From contig NZ_JABBFY010000002.1 in assembly GCF_012927115.1 (NCBI RefSeq), positions 186,001 to 250,000 of the forward strand: 64,000 nucleotides of DNA. The letters run 5' to 3'. Under the pieces are notes generated by a model. That model was not told the DNA's origin. It did no database searches and saw nothing but the letters and a program-made list of their open reading frames with translations. The translations under genes were made by a program, and so were the position numbers. Below are positions 8,715 through 19,734 of this stretch, piece after piece. Origin of the DNA: Sphingomonas sp. G-3-2-10. Lineage in GTDB: Bacteria; Pseudomonadota; Alphaproteobacteria; Sphingomonadales; Sphingomonadaceae. Position 1 is the stretch's first letter, and every line of letters starts with the position of its first letter.

Positions 8715-9164
8715 TTAATCGAACCAGCTGGGGACCTGATCGTCGAACACGAACGACGTCAGCGTCCAGCCTGAGGCGGTGCGGGCATAGACGAAGCGCC
8801 AGCGGGTCACATAGTCGCGGTGCTGGACCAGCCAGGTATCGCGGCGGAGCAGGCTGCCGAGTGGCGTCGTTTCGATCCGCTCCCATGCGAGCACCGGGCC
8901 ATAGCCATCGAGGGCAGCCTGAATCTGTTTGGGCAGTTCGTCGGCATCGGCGATGCGCTTGCCCAGCAGCGGCGCGGCTTTGGTCAGGCCGGCCAGCGCC
9001 TGTACCACCTGCCCCCGTTTCAGCGCATCGAAGAAGGGATCGACCAGCGGATCGGCAGCCGATGCAGGTGCGGCAGCGGGCACCGCCTGCGCCTGCGCGG
9101 CCATCGGCGCGCCCGAGGCCGCCCCCGAGGCCGCCATCGCCGCGACTATGATCGATCCCCGCAT
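8715..9164 (-). CDS. Small secreted protein of unknown function
   Basis: A 149-residue protein starting at the ATG at 9164, with GGAG seven bases upstream. The first 28 residues form a signal peptide rich in Ala and Gly with likely cleavage near AAQAQA. The mature part begins DPLVDPFFDALKRGQVVQALA and ends with an aromatic-rich block (RWRFVYARTASGWTLTSFVFDDQVPSWF). The C-terminal strands with RWRFVY and GW resemble SnoaL/NTF2-like small folds, but I do not recognise the family. The likely location is the periplasm. It is divergent from the riboswitch-controlled transporter. Confidence 0.7.
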   Translation of the reverse strand: MRGSIIVAAMAASGAASGAPMAAQAQAVPAAAPASAADPLVDPFFDALKRGQVVQALAGLTKAAPLLGKRIADADELPKQIQAALDGYGPVLAWERIETTPLGSLLRRDTWLVQHRDYVTRWRFVYARTASGWTLTSFVFDDQVPSWFD

Positions 9165-9250
9165 GTAACGCTCCAACTGTTCGCGCCGGAGAATCGCATT
9201 CCCGGCGCGCCGTGACAAGATTGACGCGGCGATCCGGTGCGCCTACCGGA

Positions 9251-9376
9251 CCCCTGTCATTCGGGGAGTAGCCCGCCGTCCTTTGGGGCGGATGCCAGCG
9301 TCAACATACTTGGGGGAGACCTCATGGCGCGGCAGGAGCGGTCCGGAAACGGAGTGCTTCAGGCGAGACCGATGGC
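9251..9376 (+). promoter_or_regulatory. yybP-ykoY manganese riboswitch
   Basis: Conserved elements of the yybP-ykoY class appear in the right order: GGGGAGTAGC near 9263, a GC stem CCCGCC/GGGGCGG, the CGTCAACATACTTGGGGG core near 9299-9316, a second variable stem, and the closing GGCGAGACC at 9362-9370. This aptamer class binds Mn2+ and raises expression of manganese exporters. The downstream gene is a UPF0016/GDT1 transporter, an established member of the regulon. A weak TTGACG at 9221 could be its -35 box. Confidence 0.87.
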
Positions 9377-9393
9377 AACGGCTTTCCGCTCAT

Positions 9394-9439
9394 GGTCGGG
9401 CGGGAGAGGCGTTGTCGTCGTGTCCATGTCCGCCCGGCC
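9394..9439 (+). promoter_or_regulatory. Expression-platform hairpin between riboswitch and transporter start
   Basis: GGTCGGGCGG (9394-9403) pairs with CCGCCCGGCC (9430-9439), with one G-U pair, and ends 13 bases before the start codon. No T-run follows, so control of ribosome access is more likely than intrinsic termination. The role as the expression platform is inferred from position. Confidence 0.55.
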
Positions 9440-9452
9440 CCGAGTATAGTTC

Positions 9453-10016
9453 ATGGAAGCATTCCTCACCTCCCTCGGCCTCGTCTCGCTCGCCGAGATC
9501 GGCGACAAGACGCAGCTGCTCGCGGTCGTGCTGGCGCTGCGGTTCCGCAAGCCCTGGCCGATCATCGCCGGCATCTTCGTGGCAACTGTCGCCAATCATT
9601 TCCTCGCGGCCCTGCTCGGCACGGTTGCGGCCGATTTTCTCTCCAGCAACTGGTTCCGCATCGCGATCGGCGTGTCGTTCGTCGCGATGGGCCTGTGGAC
9701 GCTGGTCCCCGACACGTTCGACGAGGATGAAGCAAAACCGTCGCGCTTCGGCCCGTTCCTGGCGACGACCATCGCCTTCTTCCTCGTCGAGATGGGCGAC
9801 AAGACACAGATCGCCACCGTGGCGCTGGGCGCGCGGTTCGATGACGTGGTGGCAGTAACGATGGGCACGACGCTGGGCATGATGGTCGCCAATGCGCCGG
9901 TCGTGCTGCTGGGCGACAAGCTGCTCGGCAGACTGAACTTCGATCTGGTGCGCAAGATCTCGGCCGGTTTGTTCATCGTCATTGGCGTGTGGACGCTGTG
10001 GGAGCTATTCGCCTGA
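9453..10016 (+). CDS. UPF0016/GDT1 (TMEM165) family Mn2+ transporter
   Basis: A 187-residue inner-membrane protein with six predicted helices in two repeats. Each repeat has the family signature: EIGDKTQ at 15-21 and EMGDKTQ at 113-119, where the acidic residues line the cation pathway. Bacterial members such as MneA of Vibrio export Mn2+, and plant and yeast members move Mn2+/Ca2+. An acidic linker (PDTFDEDEAKPS) joins the halves. The upstream Mn2+ riboswitch supports manganese export as the role. The ribosome site is weak (CGAG), consistent with riboswitch control of initiation. The next gene starts 5 bases after its stop. Confidence 0.92.
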   Translation: MEAFLTSLGLVSLAEIGDKTQLLAVVLALRFRKPWPIIAGIFVATVANHFLAALLGTVAADFLSSNWFRIAIGVSFVAMGLWTLVPDTFDEDEAKPSRFGPFLATTIAFFLVEMGDKTQIATVALGARFDDVVAVTMGTTLGMMVANAPVVLLGDKLLGRLNFDLVRKISAGLFIVIGVWTLWELFA

Positions 10017-10020
10017 ATCC

Positions 10021-10854
10021 ATGACGTCCAATCCCCTCCGCCGCGCGCTGATCGCGCAGGTTCGCAAGACCTTCAATGATCAGGAGCGCGGCGAGACCCC
10101 GGTGATCCGCCGCGATGACGGGCTGTTCGGTCCGCAATCGGTGTGCTGGCGGGTGCATGGCGATGTGGTGACGATGATGGTCGGGGGCGTTTCGGCGCTG
10201 CTGCTCCAGATGCTCCACCCCGCCGTGCTCGCCGGGGTGTGGGACCATTCGGCGTTCCGGCAGGACATGCTGGGGCGGCTGCGGCGCACCGCGCGGTTCA
10301 TCGCGGTGACCGGCTATGATTCGCTGGAAGCCGCTGAAGCCGCGATCGAAAAGGTGCGTGAGGTGCATACCCGGGTGCGCGGGGTGCTGCCCGACGGCAC
10401 GCCCTATGCCGCCGACGATCCCCGGCTGCTGGCATGGGTGCATGTGACCGAAGCGGTAAGCTTCCTCGACGCGTGGATCCGCTATGCCGAGCCGGACATG
10501 AGCATGACCGATCAGGACCGTTATTTCGCCGAGTTTGCGATCATCGCCGAGCGGCTGGGCGCCGATCCCGTGCCGCGTACGCGCGCCGAAGGCGAGGCGC
10601 TGATCGCCGAGATGCGAAGCGAACTAGTGGCGGATGCGAGATCGCGCGAAGTGGCGCGGCTGGTGCTCGATCAGCCTGCGCCGAGCATGGCCGTCGCGCC
10701 GGTGCAGAAGATGATCTTCGCGGCGGCGGTGGATCTGCTGCCCGGCTGGGCGCGGGAGATGCACGGGCTGAAAGCGCCCGGGGTTACGCGACCGGCGATC
10801 CGGGCGGGGACGCGCGGGTTTGCTGGCACGTTGCGATGGGCGTTTCGGGGGTAA
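10021..10854 (+). CDS. Oxygenase MpaB family protein (DUF2236)
   Basis: A 277-residue protein of the DUF2236/latex-clearing-protein-like family, helical heme-b proteins that include Lcp rubber oxygenase and fungal MpaB. Supporting features are GPQSVCWRVHGDVVTMMVGGVSALLLQMLHP at the N-terminus (two His and the family Arg), VREVHTRVRGVLPDG in the centre and WVHVTEAVSFLDAWIRY. The ATG at 10021 follows the transporter stop by 4 bases, so the pair may be cotranscribed and reached by the riboswitch. The substrate is unknown. Confidence 0.82.
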   Translation: MTSNPLRRALIAQVRKTFNDQERGETPVIRRDDGLFGPQSVCWRVHGDVVTMMVGGVSALLLQMLHPAVLAGVWDHSAFRQDMLGRLRRTARFIAVTGYDSLEAAEAAIEKVREVHTRVRGVLPDGTPYAADDPRLLAWVHVTEAVSFLDAWIRYAEPDMSMTDQDRYFAEFAIIAERLGADPVPRTRAEGEALIAEMRSELVADARSREVARLVLDQPAPSMAVAPVQKMIFAAAVDLLPGWAREMHGLKAPGVTRPAIRAGTRGFAGTLRWAFRG

Positions 10855-10862
10855 CCAGCGCT

Positions 10863-10985
10863 AAATCCTCCCCCGGCGGGGGGAGGTGCCAGCGCAGCTG
10901 ACGGAGGGAGAGGGCCACAGGCGATTGCTTGAGGCAAGCCCCCTCCACCGCTTCGCGGCCCCCCTCCCCCTCCGGGGGAGGATTT
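10863..10985. repeat. Intergenic palindromic repeat, CCTCCCCC type
   Basis: The outer ends AAATCCTCCCCC and GGGGGAGGATTT are perfectly inverted. Inside are CCCTCCACCGCTTCGCGG and CTGACGGAGGGAGAGGG blocks. It lies between the convergent MpaB-type and gyrB genes and resembles the element at 957-1048. Confidence 0.65.
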
Positions 10986-10990
10986 AAAGA

Positions 10991-13585
<2,595 letters not shown>

Positions 13586-13891
13586 TCAGAAATCGATCGT
13601 GAAATCCAGCATCATCCGGGGCGCGGACAAAGTCGGGTTTCCGCTATTTTCGGCGCGCAATCCGGCGCGCTTGTTGGGTGACAGCTGCACCCTCGCAGGA
13701 CCGAAGACGCGCTGCGTTTCAGGTTCGGGCAGAGCTTGCAGGCGTGGCGACTCCGCGGTGCCGCACACCACGATCTCGTCCGCATTCCGGGAACAGCGCT
13801 GGCGGGTGAGCGGGGCCTCCACCGCCACCGCGTCGTCGGCCGGCGGGCCGGGCACATCCTGCACGGCAATCAGCAACAGCATCGCGAGCAT
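13586..13891 (-). CDS. Small secreted protein with DEIVVC motif
   Basis: A 101-residue protein with a short signal peptide (MLAMLLLIAVQDV). The only striking feature is CSRNADEIVVCG at about residues 33-44, two cysteines flanking an Asp-Glu-Ile-Val-Val core. A second protein in this window (48513-48863) carries CRADADSDEIVVCA in the same position after its signal peptide. The rest is Pro/Arg-rich and ends MLDFTIDF. It lies 57 bases upstream of gyrB on the same strand. I do not recognise a characterised family; periplasmic location is likely. Confidence 0.65.
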   Translation of the reverse strand: MLAMLLLIAVQDVPGPPADDAVAVEAPLTRQRCSRNADEIVVCGTAESPRLQALPEPETQRVFGPARVQLSPNKRAGLRAENSGNPTLSAPRMMLDFTIDF

Positions 13892-13965
13892 CGCCTGCCC
13901 TCCTCGAACGGTTGCGATCCTGCCACGAATGGCGCAACCCGGTCCAGACAGTGCGGAGCCGCATC

Positions 13966-14328
13966 ATGCAGAAGATCAACCTCGCCCAGGCCTTTGCCCG
14001 TTTCGATGAACCGTGGAGCCCGCGCATCGCGGGGCAGGTGAACGACACCGCGATCAAGCTCGTGAAGCTGGAAGGCGCGTTCGACTGGCATCATCACGAG
14101 CATGAGGACGAGATGTTCCTCGTCGTCTCGGGCCTGTTGCGGATGAAGCTGCGCGACGGCGATATCGATCTGTCGCCCGGCGAATTCCTGATCGTGCCCA
14201 AGGGCGTCGAGCATTGTCCCGAAGCGATCGGGCCGGACTGCCACGTGCTGCTGGTCGAGCCCGATACGACGCTGAATACGGGGAATGTCGTCACCGAACG
14301 CACGCGGGAGACGCTGGAGCGGCTCTAG
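13966..14328 (+). CDS. Cupin-domain protein
   Basis: A 120-residue single-domain cupin. Motif 1 reads [15 protein letters not shown] (metal ligands His, His, Glu) and motif 2 is [14 protein letters not shown] with the final His. The fold should bind one divalent metal, but members are too varied to give a substrate. The start ATG at 13966 has GGAG 8 bases upstream. The TAG stop shares the tetranucleotide CTAG with the stop of recF on the opposite strand. Confidence 0.88.
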   Translation: MQKINLAQAFARFDEPWSPRIAGQVNDTAIKLVKLEGAFDWHHHEHEDEMFLVVSGLLRMKLRDGDIDLSPGEFLIVPKGVEHCPEAIGPDCHVLLVEPDTTLNTGNVVTERTRETLERL

Positions 14329-15392
14329 TCCGGCAGAATCGCGCCGTGCGCGACGTGGTAGCGCGTCGCATCGCCCGGCACCGCCTCGAACAAGGCGGCC
14401 TCGGTGCCGGTCATCCATACCTGTCCCTTGCCGCTTAGCCTGTCGAACAGCGCGGCGCGACGGCTGGGGTCGAGATGCGCGGCGACTTCATCGAGCAGCA
14501 GGATCGGGGCGCGGCCGACGCGCTCCGCCACCAGTTCGGCATGGGCGAGGACGAGGCCCAGCAGCAGCGCCTTTTGCTCGCCGGTGGAGCAGAGATGCGC
14601 GGGCTGACCCTTGCCGAGATGCGTGACGATCAGGTCGGCGCGGTGCGGCCCCGCCAGCGTGCGGCCCGCGGCGGCATCGCGGCGGCGGCCCTCGGCCAGT
14701 TCGCGGATCAGGCTGTCCGCGTCGCCTGCCCAGCCTTCCAGCGTCAGGCCGGCGCGCGCGAACGGCCCCTCGGCCTGCGCCGCCAGCCGCTCGCCCAGCG
14801 CGGTCACCGCGTCGCGCCGCGCGGCTTCGATCGCAGCGCCATGTTCGGCCATCCGTGCTTCGAGCGCGCCCAGCCAGCCGAGATCGGGCGGGCCGTCTTC
14901 GGCGAGGATGCGGTTCCGCTGGCGCATCGCGGCGTCGTAGCGGTTCGAATGATGGGCATGGCCCGGCGCCAGTGCGAGGGTCAGCCGGTCGAGGAAGCGG
15001 CGGCGCTCGCCCGGCCCCTCGACGAACAGCCGGTCCATCGCCGGGGTGAGCCACAACACGGTGAGCCATTCGGCCAGCGCGGTCGCCGCCGCCGCCGCGC
15101 CGTTGATCCGCACCAGCCGCCGTTCGGGCGCATCGGGCTGTGCGCCGGTGCCGATATCGACATCGCCAAGCCGCGCCGCGACGCCGAAGCCGCCCGATCC
15201 GCCCTGCCGCGCCATCTCGCTTACGCTCGCGCGGCGCAGGCCACGCCCGGGAGCGAGCAGCGACACCGCCTCGAGTATATTGGTCTTGCCCGCGCCATTC
15301 TCTCCCGCGAGCACGACAAAGCCCGGCCCGGGGCTGAGCACCGCGTCTTCATGGTTGCGGAAATCGGTCAGGACGAGACGCGTGATGGCCAT
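14325..15392 (-). CDS. recF: DNA replication/repair protein RecF
   Basis: A 355-residue SMC-like ATPase that loads RecA at gapped DNA with RecO and RecR. The N-terminus is canonical ([19 protein letters not shown]), the Walker A is GENGAGKT at 30-37, the ABC-type signature region lies near [18 protein letters not shown] and the Walker B is [13 protein letters not shown]. It lies between dnaN and gyrB on the same strand, as in many bacteria. It overlaps the convergent cupin gene by the 4 bases of a shared CTAG. Confidence 0.95.
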   Translation of the reverse strand: MAITRLVLTDFRNHEDAVLSPGPGFVVLAGENGAGKTNILEAVSLLAPGRGLRRASVSEMARQGGSGGFGVAARLGDVDIGTGAQPDAPERRLVRINGAAAAATALAEWLTVLWLTPAMDRLFVEGPGERRRFLDRLTLALAPGHAHHSNRYDAAMRQRNRILAEDGPPDLGWLGALEARMAEHGAAIEAARRDAVTALGERLAAQAEGPFARAGLTLEGWAGDADSLIRELAEGRRRDAAAGRTLAGPHRADLIVTHLGKGQPAHLCSTGEQKALLLGLVLAHAELVAERVGRAPILLLDEVAAHLDPSRRAALFDRLSGKGQVWMTGTEAALFEAVPGDATRYHVAHGAILPD

Positions 15393-15465
15393 TGGACAGC
15401 TCCTCTAGCGCAGCCTCTTGCCCGCGAACACTGGTTCGCCGATGCTGGGCCCAAGGAGATTCCGG

Positions 15466-16212
15466 ATGCGCATGAAAGTCCTGCTGACCGCCCTGCTGAT
15501 GCTGATGCCCGCGCCCGCGCTGGCCGATGTCACCGCGCGCTATTCGGCGGGCAGCAAGGAAGTGGTGATCGAAGTCGATGACGGCGGCGATCATCGCGCC
15601 GAAATCGCTGGCGCATTCATCCTGATCCGCCGCAACGGCGTGGACTATCTCGCGGCAAAGAACCCCAAGGGCGACTATGTCGTCACCCGCGCCGACGCAT
15701 TCATCGCGATGCTGTCGTCACAGCTCAAGGGCATTGCCGACGTCGCGTCGAAGAACGACGAGAAGATGAAGTTTCAGGTGATCCCCGGCGGGACGAACGA
15801 AACCGTTGCCGGGCGCGTCGGCACGCTGTGGCGGTTCGGCCCGCTCAAGCCGGACGCCAGCGAGGCCGATCGGAGCCGCGAGCTGCTCGAATTCGTGATG
15901 AGCGCCGATCCGCAGCTTGCGCCGATCGGCCGGGTGTTCCTGGAATCCCTGACGCAGGTGCTGCCGGTCGTCGACATGCTCCTCGCCGACGCCGATCTGA
16001 GCGCCCGCGCCGCCGAACTCTTCGCAAAGGGCACGCCGATCCGCATCGGCAAGAACGCCGCGGACGACAAGGGCCTCAAGCTGGTGTCCGTCGATACCGC
16101 CGACATCGCCGCCAGCCGGTTCGAACTGCCCGGCGCGGAAGTGGAGCCGATGGAATTCTTCCAGTCGGTCGGCCCCGAATCCGGCGCGCGCGCCATGCCC
16201 AAGCTGCACTAG
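15466..16212 (+). CDS. Secreted protein of unknown function
   Basis: A 248-residue protein with a clear signal peptide (MRMKVLLTALLMLMPAPALA), likely cut before DVTARYSAG. AAGGAG sits 8 bases upstream of the ATG at 15466. The mature protein has a strand-rich N-half (KEVVIEVDDGGDHRAEIAGAFILIRRNG) and a helical C-half (LEFVMSADPQLAPIGRVFLESLTQVLPVVDMLLADADL). No cysteines or catalytic motif stand out. The gene is convergent with the membrane glycosyltransferase and shares a CTAG stop overlap with it. I do not recognise the family. Confidence 0.75.
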   Translation: MRMKVLLTALLMLMPAPALADVTARYSAGSKEVVIEVDDGGDHRAEIAGAFILIRRNGVDYLAAKNPKGDYVVTRADAFIAMLSSQLKGIADVASKNDEKMKFQVIPGGTNETVAGRVGTLWRFGPLKPDASEADRSRELLEFVMSADPQLAPIGRVFLESLTQVLPVVDMLLADADLSARAAELFAKGTPIRIGKNAADDKGLKLVSVDTADIAASRFELPGAEVEPMEFFQSVGPESGARAMPKLH

Positions 16213-17810
16213 ACTCCGTCGCGGCGCTCGAACACGGTGAAGTAGCGCCCGCCGATCCGCTGGGTGAAGGCGGGGCGATAGGCGCGGGCAAGCTGGCTGC
16301 GCATGAAGGCATTGGTGCGCGGATTGACCGCGTGATCGGGCTCCAGCGTCGAGACGACCAGCCGGGGCCGGCCGGCCATGATCCGCTGCGTTTCGGCCAG
16401 CGTGTCGATGCCCACCGCGCCATCCTCTCGCGCATGGACGAGGTGGCCGGGAAAGGCGAGCCGGGTCGGCAGGCAGCTGTGCGTCATCCGGTACAGCGCC
16501 GGATCGCCATCATAGACGAACAGGCATCCCGGGCCGAGGCGCTGCTTCACCACCTGTGCCAGCGCGGTGACCTGCGGCCCCCATCCGCGCGTGCGGCGAT
16601 TTTCGTTGATGATCGTGATGCTCGATATGGTGGCATAGCCCATCAGCGCGATCGCCACCGGGATGCGCCATGCCGTGCCCGGCGCGGTGAAGCTGATCCC
16701 GGCTCGGGCATGGCCGAACAGCGGCGCGGCGGCCACTGCCAGCGGCGCGATCAGCGGCAAGGCGTAGTGATCGAAATAGCTCCCGAACAGCAGCACCCCG
16801 GCGATCGCCGCCATCGCCCACAGCAAGGCGAAGTGCCGCGCCCCGCGCTCGCCGTCCCAGATCCCGCGCAACGGCACCCGCCGCGCCGCGATCGCCGCCA
16901 GCCATAACGGCGCGAGGAAGATCGCCATTCCGGCGACACGCTTGATCAGCACCCAGGGCGCTTCGTGTCCGCGCACGAGAATTGACAGGAAATTGGCGAC
17001 GACGAACGTCTCCCCCTGCCCCTGCGCGGCATACCAGCCCCATGCCGCGGCGGTCGGCGCCAGCCCCGCCGCCATCCAGGCCCCGGCCATCGCCGCGAGC
17101 AGCGGCAAGCGGACGCCTTCACGGTGTGCCTTCCAGACCAGCGCCAGCCCGAGGAACGCGCCTTCGAACACCACGCTGTACTTGATCTGGATCGCCAGCC
17201 CCGCCAGCGCGGTTGCGGCAAGCCCGGTCGCGAAGCCGCGCCATCCGAAGCCCGGGTGGACGACGATGCGCATCACGATCCATGCAGCCAGCACGACGAT
17301 CAGATTGTAGAAGACCGGCGATTGCCCGCCCTCGCCTCCGAAGATGCCGAGGAACAGCAGATAGACGACGCCGGCCGCCGCGCCGCCATGCGCACCGGCC
17401 ATCGGGCGCGACATGCGAGCGATGACGAACGCGGTCGCCGCGGCAAAACCCGTCGCCAGCAACTGATACTGGATCACCCCGTCTCCGCCCATCATCCGCG
17501 CAAAGGCGTAGATCAGGAACAGGCCAACGGGTTTGCGATCCCAGATGTCCGAATAGGGCGCATCGCCCCACAGCATCCGCTCGCCGACGAGCAGATAGAA
17601 TTGATCGTCGACATGGAGCACCGGATTGCCGAACTGCGCCGCCCGCGCGGCAAGCGCCACGAGGAGCATCAGCAGCGCCAGCGAAGCCTCATGGGTGACG
17701 TAGGGCCGGGCGCGCCGGGAGAGCCGGTCGAGCGCGGCCGGCGTGCGCTCGGGCGCGCGGAGCGGCCGCGAGGCGAACTCGAACAAGGGCGGGGAAGCGG
17801 TCAAGGGCAC
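16209..17810 (-). CDS. GT-C fold membrane glycosyltransferase (ArnT/PMT-like, GT39 type)
   Basis: A 533-residue protein with about eleven hydrophobic segments. The first periplasmic loop has the acidic motif expected of polyprenyl-phosphate-sugar-dependent GT-C enzymes (VDDQFYLLVGERMLWGDAPY), followed by SDIWDRKPVGLFLIYA, typical of ArnT/PMT relatives. Such enzymes transfer a sugar from a lipid carrier to lipid, glycan or protein on the periplasmic side. The acceptor is unknown. The start is a GTG at 17810 with no strong ribosome site, so the N-terminus is uncertain. The C-terminal 110 residues form a soluble tail. Confidence 0.78.
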   Translation of the reverse strand: MPLTASPPLFEFASRPLRAPERTPAALDRLSRRARPYVTHEASLALLMLLVALAARAAQFGNPVLHVDDQFYLLVGERMLWGDAPYSDIWDRKPVGLFLIYAFARMMGGDGVIQYQLLATGFAAATAFVIARMSRPMAGAHGGAAAGVVYLLFLGIFGGEGGQSPVFYNLIVVLAAWIVMRIVVHPGFGWRGFATGLAATALAGLAIQIKYSVVFEGAFLGLALVWKAHREGVRLPLLAAMAGAWMAAGLAPTAAAWGWYAAQGQGETFVVANFLSILVRGHEAPWVLIKRVAGMAIFLAPLWLAAIAARRVPLRGIWDGERGARHFALLWAMAAIAGVLLFGSYFDHYALPLIAPLAVAAAPLFGHARAGISFTAPGTAWRIPVAIALMGYATISSITIINENRRTRGWGPQVTALAQVVKQRLGPGCLFVYDGDPALYRMTHSCLPTRLAFPGHLVHAREDGAVGIDTLAETQRIMAGRPRLVVSTLEPDHAVNPRTNAFMRSQLARAYRPAFTQRIGGRYFTVFERRDGV

Positions 17811-17920
17811 TCGTGGAACAGGCCGGAACGGCGGCCTGCCTATCGGTGCGCGATCCTTGCCCGCGCATGAACGAGCGCGCGTGACGGCTTATGAACGAGC
17901 GCGGTTTCCCGTGCGGGAAA

Positions 17921-18688
17921 TCAGATGCCCTTGAGCCCCGCCGCTTCCAGCCGCGCCTGTGCGATCAGATATTTCGGGGCGGGTTCGATCCCCAGCCGCT
18001 TGCGCGCGGCGTCGATCGGCTCGGCCATCAGCGCTTCATAGTCCAGCCCGTGGAGCCAGCTGGTCTTCTTGCCTCGGGCGTAGCCTTCGATCACGGCCTT
18101 GGAGAAGGCCGCTTCCTTGGTGATACGCAGGCTCTTCAGCGCGGCGCCGAGGCCGATAAAGCCCCAGCCGAGACCGCCGGTCTGCGCATAGGAAAAGGCG
18201 ACAAGGCAGGCTTCGCCCAGATGCTCGTCTGCCTTGTAGCCGGTCAGCACGTGCCAGATATCGTGGATGTCGCGCTCGCGGCGGCCCATCCAGGCATAGG
18301 GATGTTCGACATCGACGCCCTGAAACGCGCCTTCGGCCATGCTGACTTCGACCAGCCCGTCGGCGGAATAGCCGGTGCTGTCGAGGAAGTTGCGATACGC
18401 CGCGCCGACGGTACCCTCGGCAAAGCTGTCGATCCAGGCGCGGTCGGTCAGCCGCTCGGCGAGTTCGATCCGCTGATAGGCGAGCTTGCCGCCACCCGGC
18501 AGGGTCAGCAGCTTGCGATAGCTGCGCTGGGTGACGTCACCGTTGAGCGCGCGCATGATCTTGAAGACCTGCGTGGTATCGTCGCCATTGGCGAGCAGCT
18601 TGCGCAGCGCCGACAGCGCCGTGCCCCATTCCCGCTTCATCGGGATGCCGGGGTTGAAGGTCGGAACGGGTGCGGGTTGCGTCGCCAT
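17921..18688 (-). CDS. Coq4 family protein
   Basis: A 255-residue protein of the Coq4 family, whose eukaryotic members are needed for ubiquinone synthesis and scaffold or decarboxylate ring intermediates. The metal-site motif HDIWH is at 142-146, with an acidic cluster following (E155, E159). The ATG at 18688 has GGTGA upstream; a GTG nine bases earlier is possible. A 22-base perfect palindrome stands 17 bases upstream of the start, so expression is probably controlled by a dimeric repressor. Bacterial Coq4-like proteins near such operators need not be dedicated to ubiquinone. Confidence 0.83.
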   Translation of the reverse strand: MATQPAPVPTFNPGIPMKREWGTALSALRKLLANGDDTTQVFKIMRALNGDVTQRSYRKLLTLPGGGKLAYQRIELAERLTDRAWIDSFAEGTVGAAYRNFLDSTGYSADGLVEVSMAEGAFQGVDVEHPYAWMGRRERDIHDIWHVLTGYKADEHLGEACLVAFSYAQTGGLGWGFIGLGAALKSLRITKEAAFSKAVIEGYARGKKTSWLHGLDYEALMAEPIDAARKRLGIEPAPKYLIAQARLEAAGLKGI

Positions 18689-18704
18689 GTCGATCACCGA
18701 ATCA

Positions 18705-18726
18705 CTATTTACATCGATGTAAATAG
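18705..18726. promoter_or_regulatory. 22-bp perfect palindromic operator upstream of coq4-like gene
   Basis: The half-site CTATTTACATC is followed directly by its exact reverse complement GATGTAAATAG. It is AT-rich in a GC-rich genome and sits at -17 to -38 from the Coq4-like start. Its size and symmetry fit a TetR-type or similar dimeric repressor, but no such gene lies next to it in the window. Confidence 0.75.
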
Positions 18727-18799
18727 CACGGGCAGGTTAAAAATCAACTGCGATATTTGATCGGGCACAATCCGTAGGGCTGCTTTGTCAAAGGGACTA

Positions 18800-18870
18800 T
18801 GTCCAGAACTCTTGACACCACCGCGAATCGCTGACAAGAACTCTTGTCATATGGACAAGATCTCTGGACA
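18800..18870. promoter_or_regulatory. Three tandem dyad operators upstream of XRE gene
   Basis: Three related dyads occur: TGTCCAGAACTCTTGACA (18800-18817), TGACAAGAACTCTTGTCA (18832-18849, 8-2-8 perfect) and TGGACAAGATCTCTGGACA (18852-18870). All share GACAAGA/TCTTGTC-like arms. Their spacing, ending 6 bases before the XRE start codon, suggests autoregulation by cooperative repressor binding. Confidence 0.7.
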
Positions 18871-18876
18871 AACCCG

Positions 18877-19095
18877 ATGAACAACCGGCTTCGCGTGCTG
18901 CGTGCCGAAGCAGGGCTGAGTCAGGGGGATCTGGCCAAGCTGCTCGGCGTCTCGCGTCAGACGATCAACGCCGTCGAAACCGACAAATACGACCCCAGCC
19001 TGCCGCTCGCACTGCGCATGGCAAAGGTTTTTGGAGTGCCCGTTGATGCCATCTTCCTTGACGACTGGACCCCGCCGGAGCCCCGAAATGACTGA
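18877..19095 (+). CDS. XRE-type helix-turn-helix regulator
   Basis: A 72-residue DNA-binding protein consisting of one HTH_3 domain: RLRVLRAEAGLSQGDLAKLLGVSRQTINAVETDKYDPSL. It belongs to the short YozG/HipB-like group with the ending VPVDAIFLDDW. The ATG at 18877 follows three dyad sites, and its ribosome site is weak. Its last 8 bases overlap the membrane protein gene at 19088, so the two are translated together. Similar small XRE regulators are often paired with a small membrane protein of unknown role. Confidence 0.9.
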   Translation: MNNRLRVLRAEAGLSQGDLAKLLGVSRQTINAVETDKYDPSLPLALRMAKVFGVPVDAIFLDDWTPPEPRND

Positions 19096-19726
19096 CCGTC
19101 CGCTGCATGTCCGGCTGTTCCGCATGTTCATCGGCGCGCTGGTGGGCCTCGCCTTTTGCGCGCTTGCCGCCGCGAGCGGGTTTCTCGAGTTGCTGAAGGA
19201 CATGCCGGCGGAGGACATCGTGTCCACCGTGCTGGCGCTGCTGATCCTGATGCTGGGGGGCTTCGCGGTACTCGTTTCGTCTAGCCAGGGCGCGTACAAG
19301 GCGATCGCGGAGAATTACCGCGAGGGCGACCCCCTCGACGACGATGTGCTGCGGATGATGCGGATGAACGCTATCCTGCTGCTGATCTCGGGCGGACTGC
19401 TGCTGGCGCCGCCCTTCGCAGTGCGGCTGGGCGCGGGCGAGACGGCGTCGATCGTCGTGGCGGCGGCAATGGGCGCGCTGCTGTTCCTTACGACCTGGCT
19501 GAGCTGGCGCGTCACGAAGCGCAGCGACGAGCTGACTCGCGCGCTGGCGATGGAATCGAGCGCGATCAGCTTCTGGGTGCTGACGATGGGGCTGTTCGGC
19601 TGGGCGTCGATGGTCAAGCTGGGGCTGGCACCCGAGATCAGCAGCTGGACGCTGATGACGGCGGCAATGGCAGTCAGTCTGGTGGTTCAGATGGGACTGG
19701 CGATGCGGCGCGGCATGTTCGCCTGA
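19088..19726 (+). CDS. Integral membrane protein paired with XRE regulator
   Basis: A 212-residue protein with about six hydrophobic helices in three pairs (near 10-30, 43-63, 93-113, 118-138, 160-180 and 185-205) separated by short charged loops, such as YREGDPLDDDVLRMMRMN and RVTKRSDELTRAL. The layout resembles DUF2178-type membrane proteins commonly encoded after a short XRE regulator. No transport or enzymatic motif is evident. It overlaps the XRE gene by 8 bases. It may act as a sensor or partner for the regulator, but this is inference. Confidence 0.75.
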   Translation: MTDRPLHVRLFRMFIGALVGLAFCALAAASGFLELLKDMPAEDIVSTVLALLILMLGGFAVLVSSSQGAYKAIAENYREGDPLDDDVLRMMRMNAILLLISGGLLLAPPFAVRLGAGETASIVVAAAMGALLFLTTWLSWRVTKRSDELTRALAMESSAISFWVLTMGLFGWASMVKLGLAPEISSWTLMTAAMAVSLVVQMGLAMRRGMFA

Positions 19727-19734
19727 AACGAAAG

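Noticed and set aside
9237..9449. Small open frame over the riboswitch
   Set aside because: It lies entirely inside the yybP-ykoY aptamer and platform and has no ribosome site.
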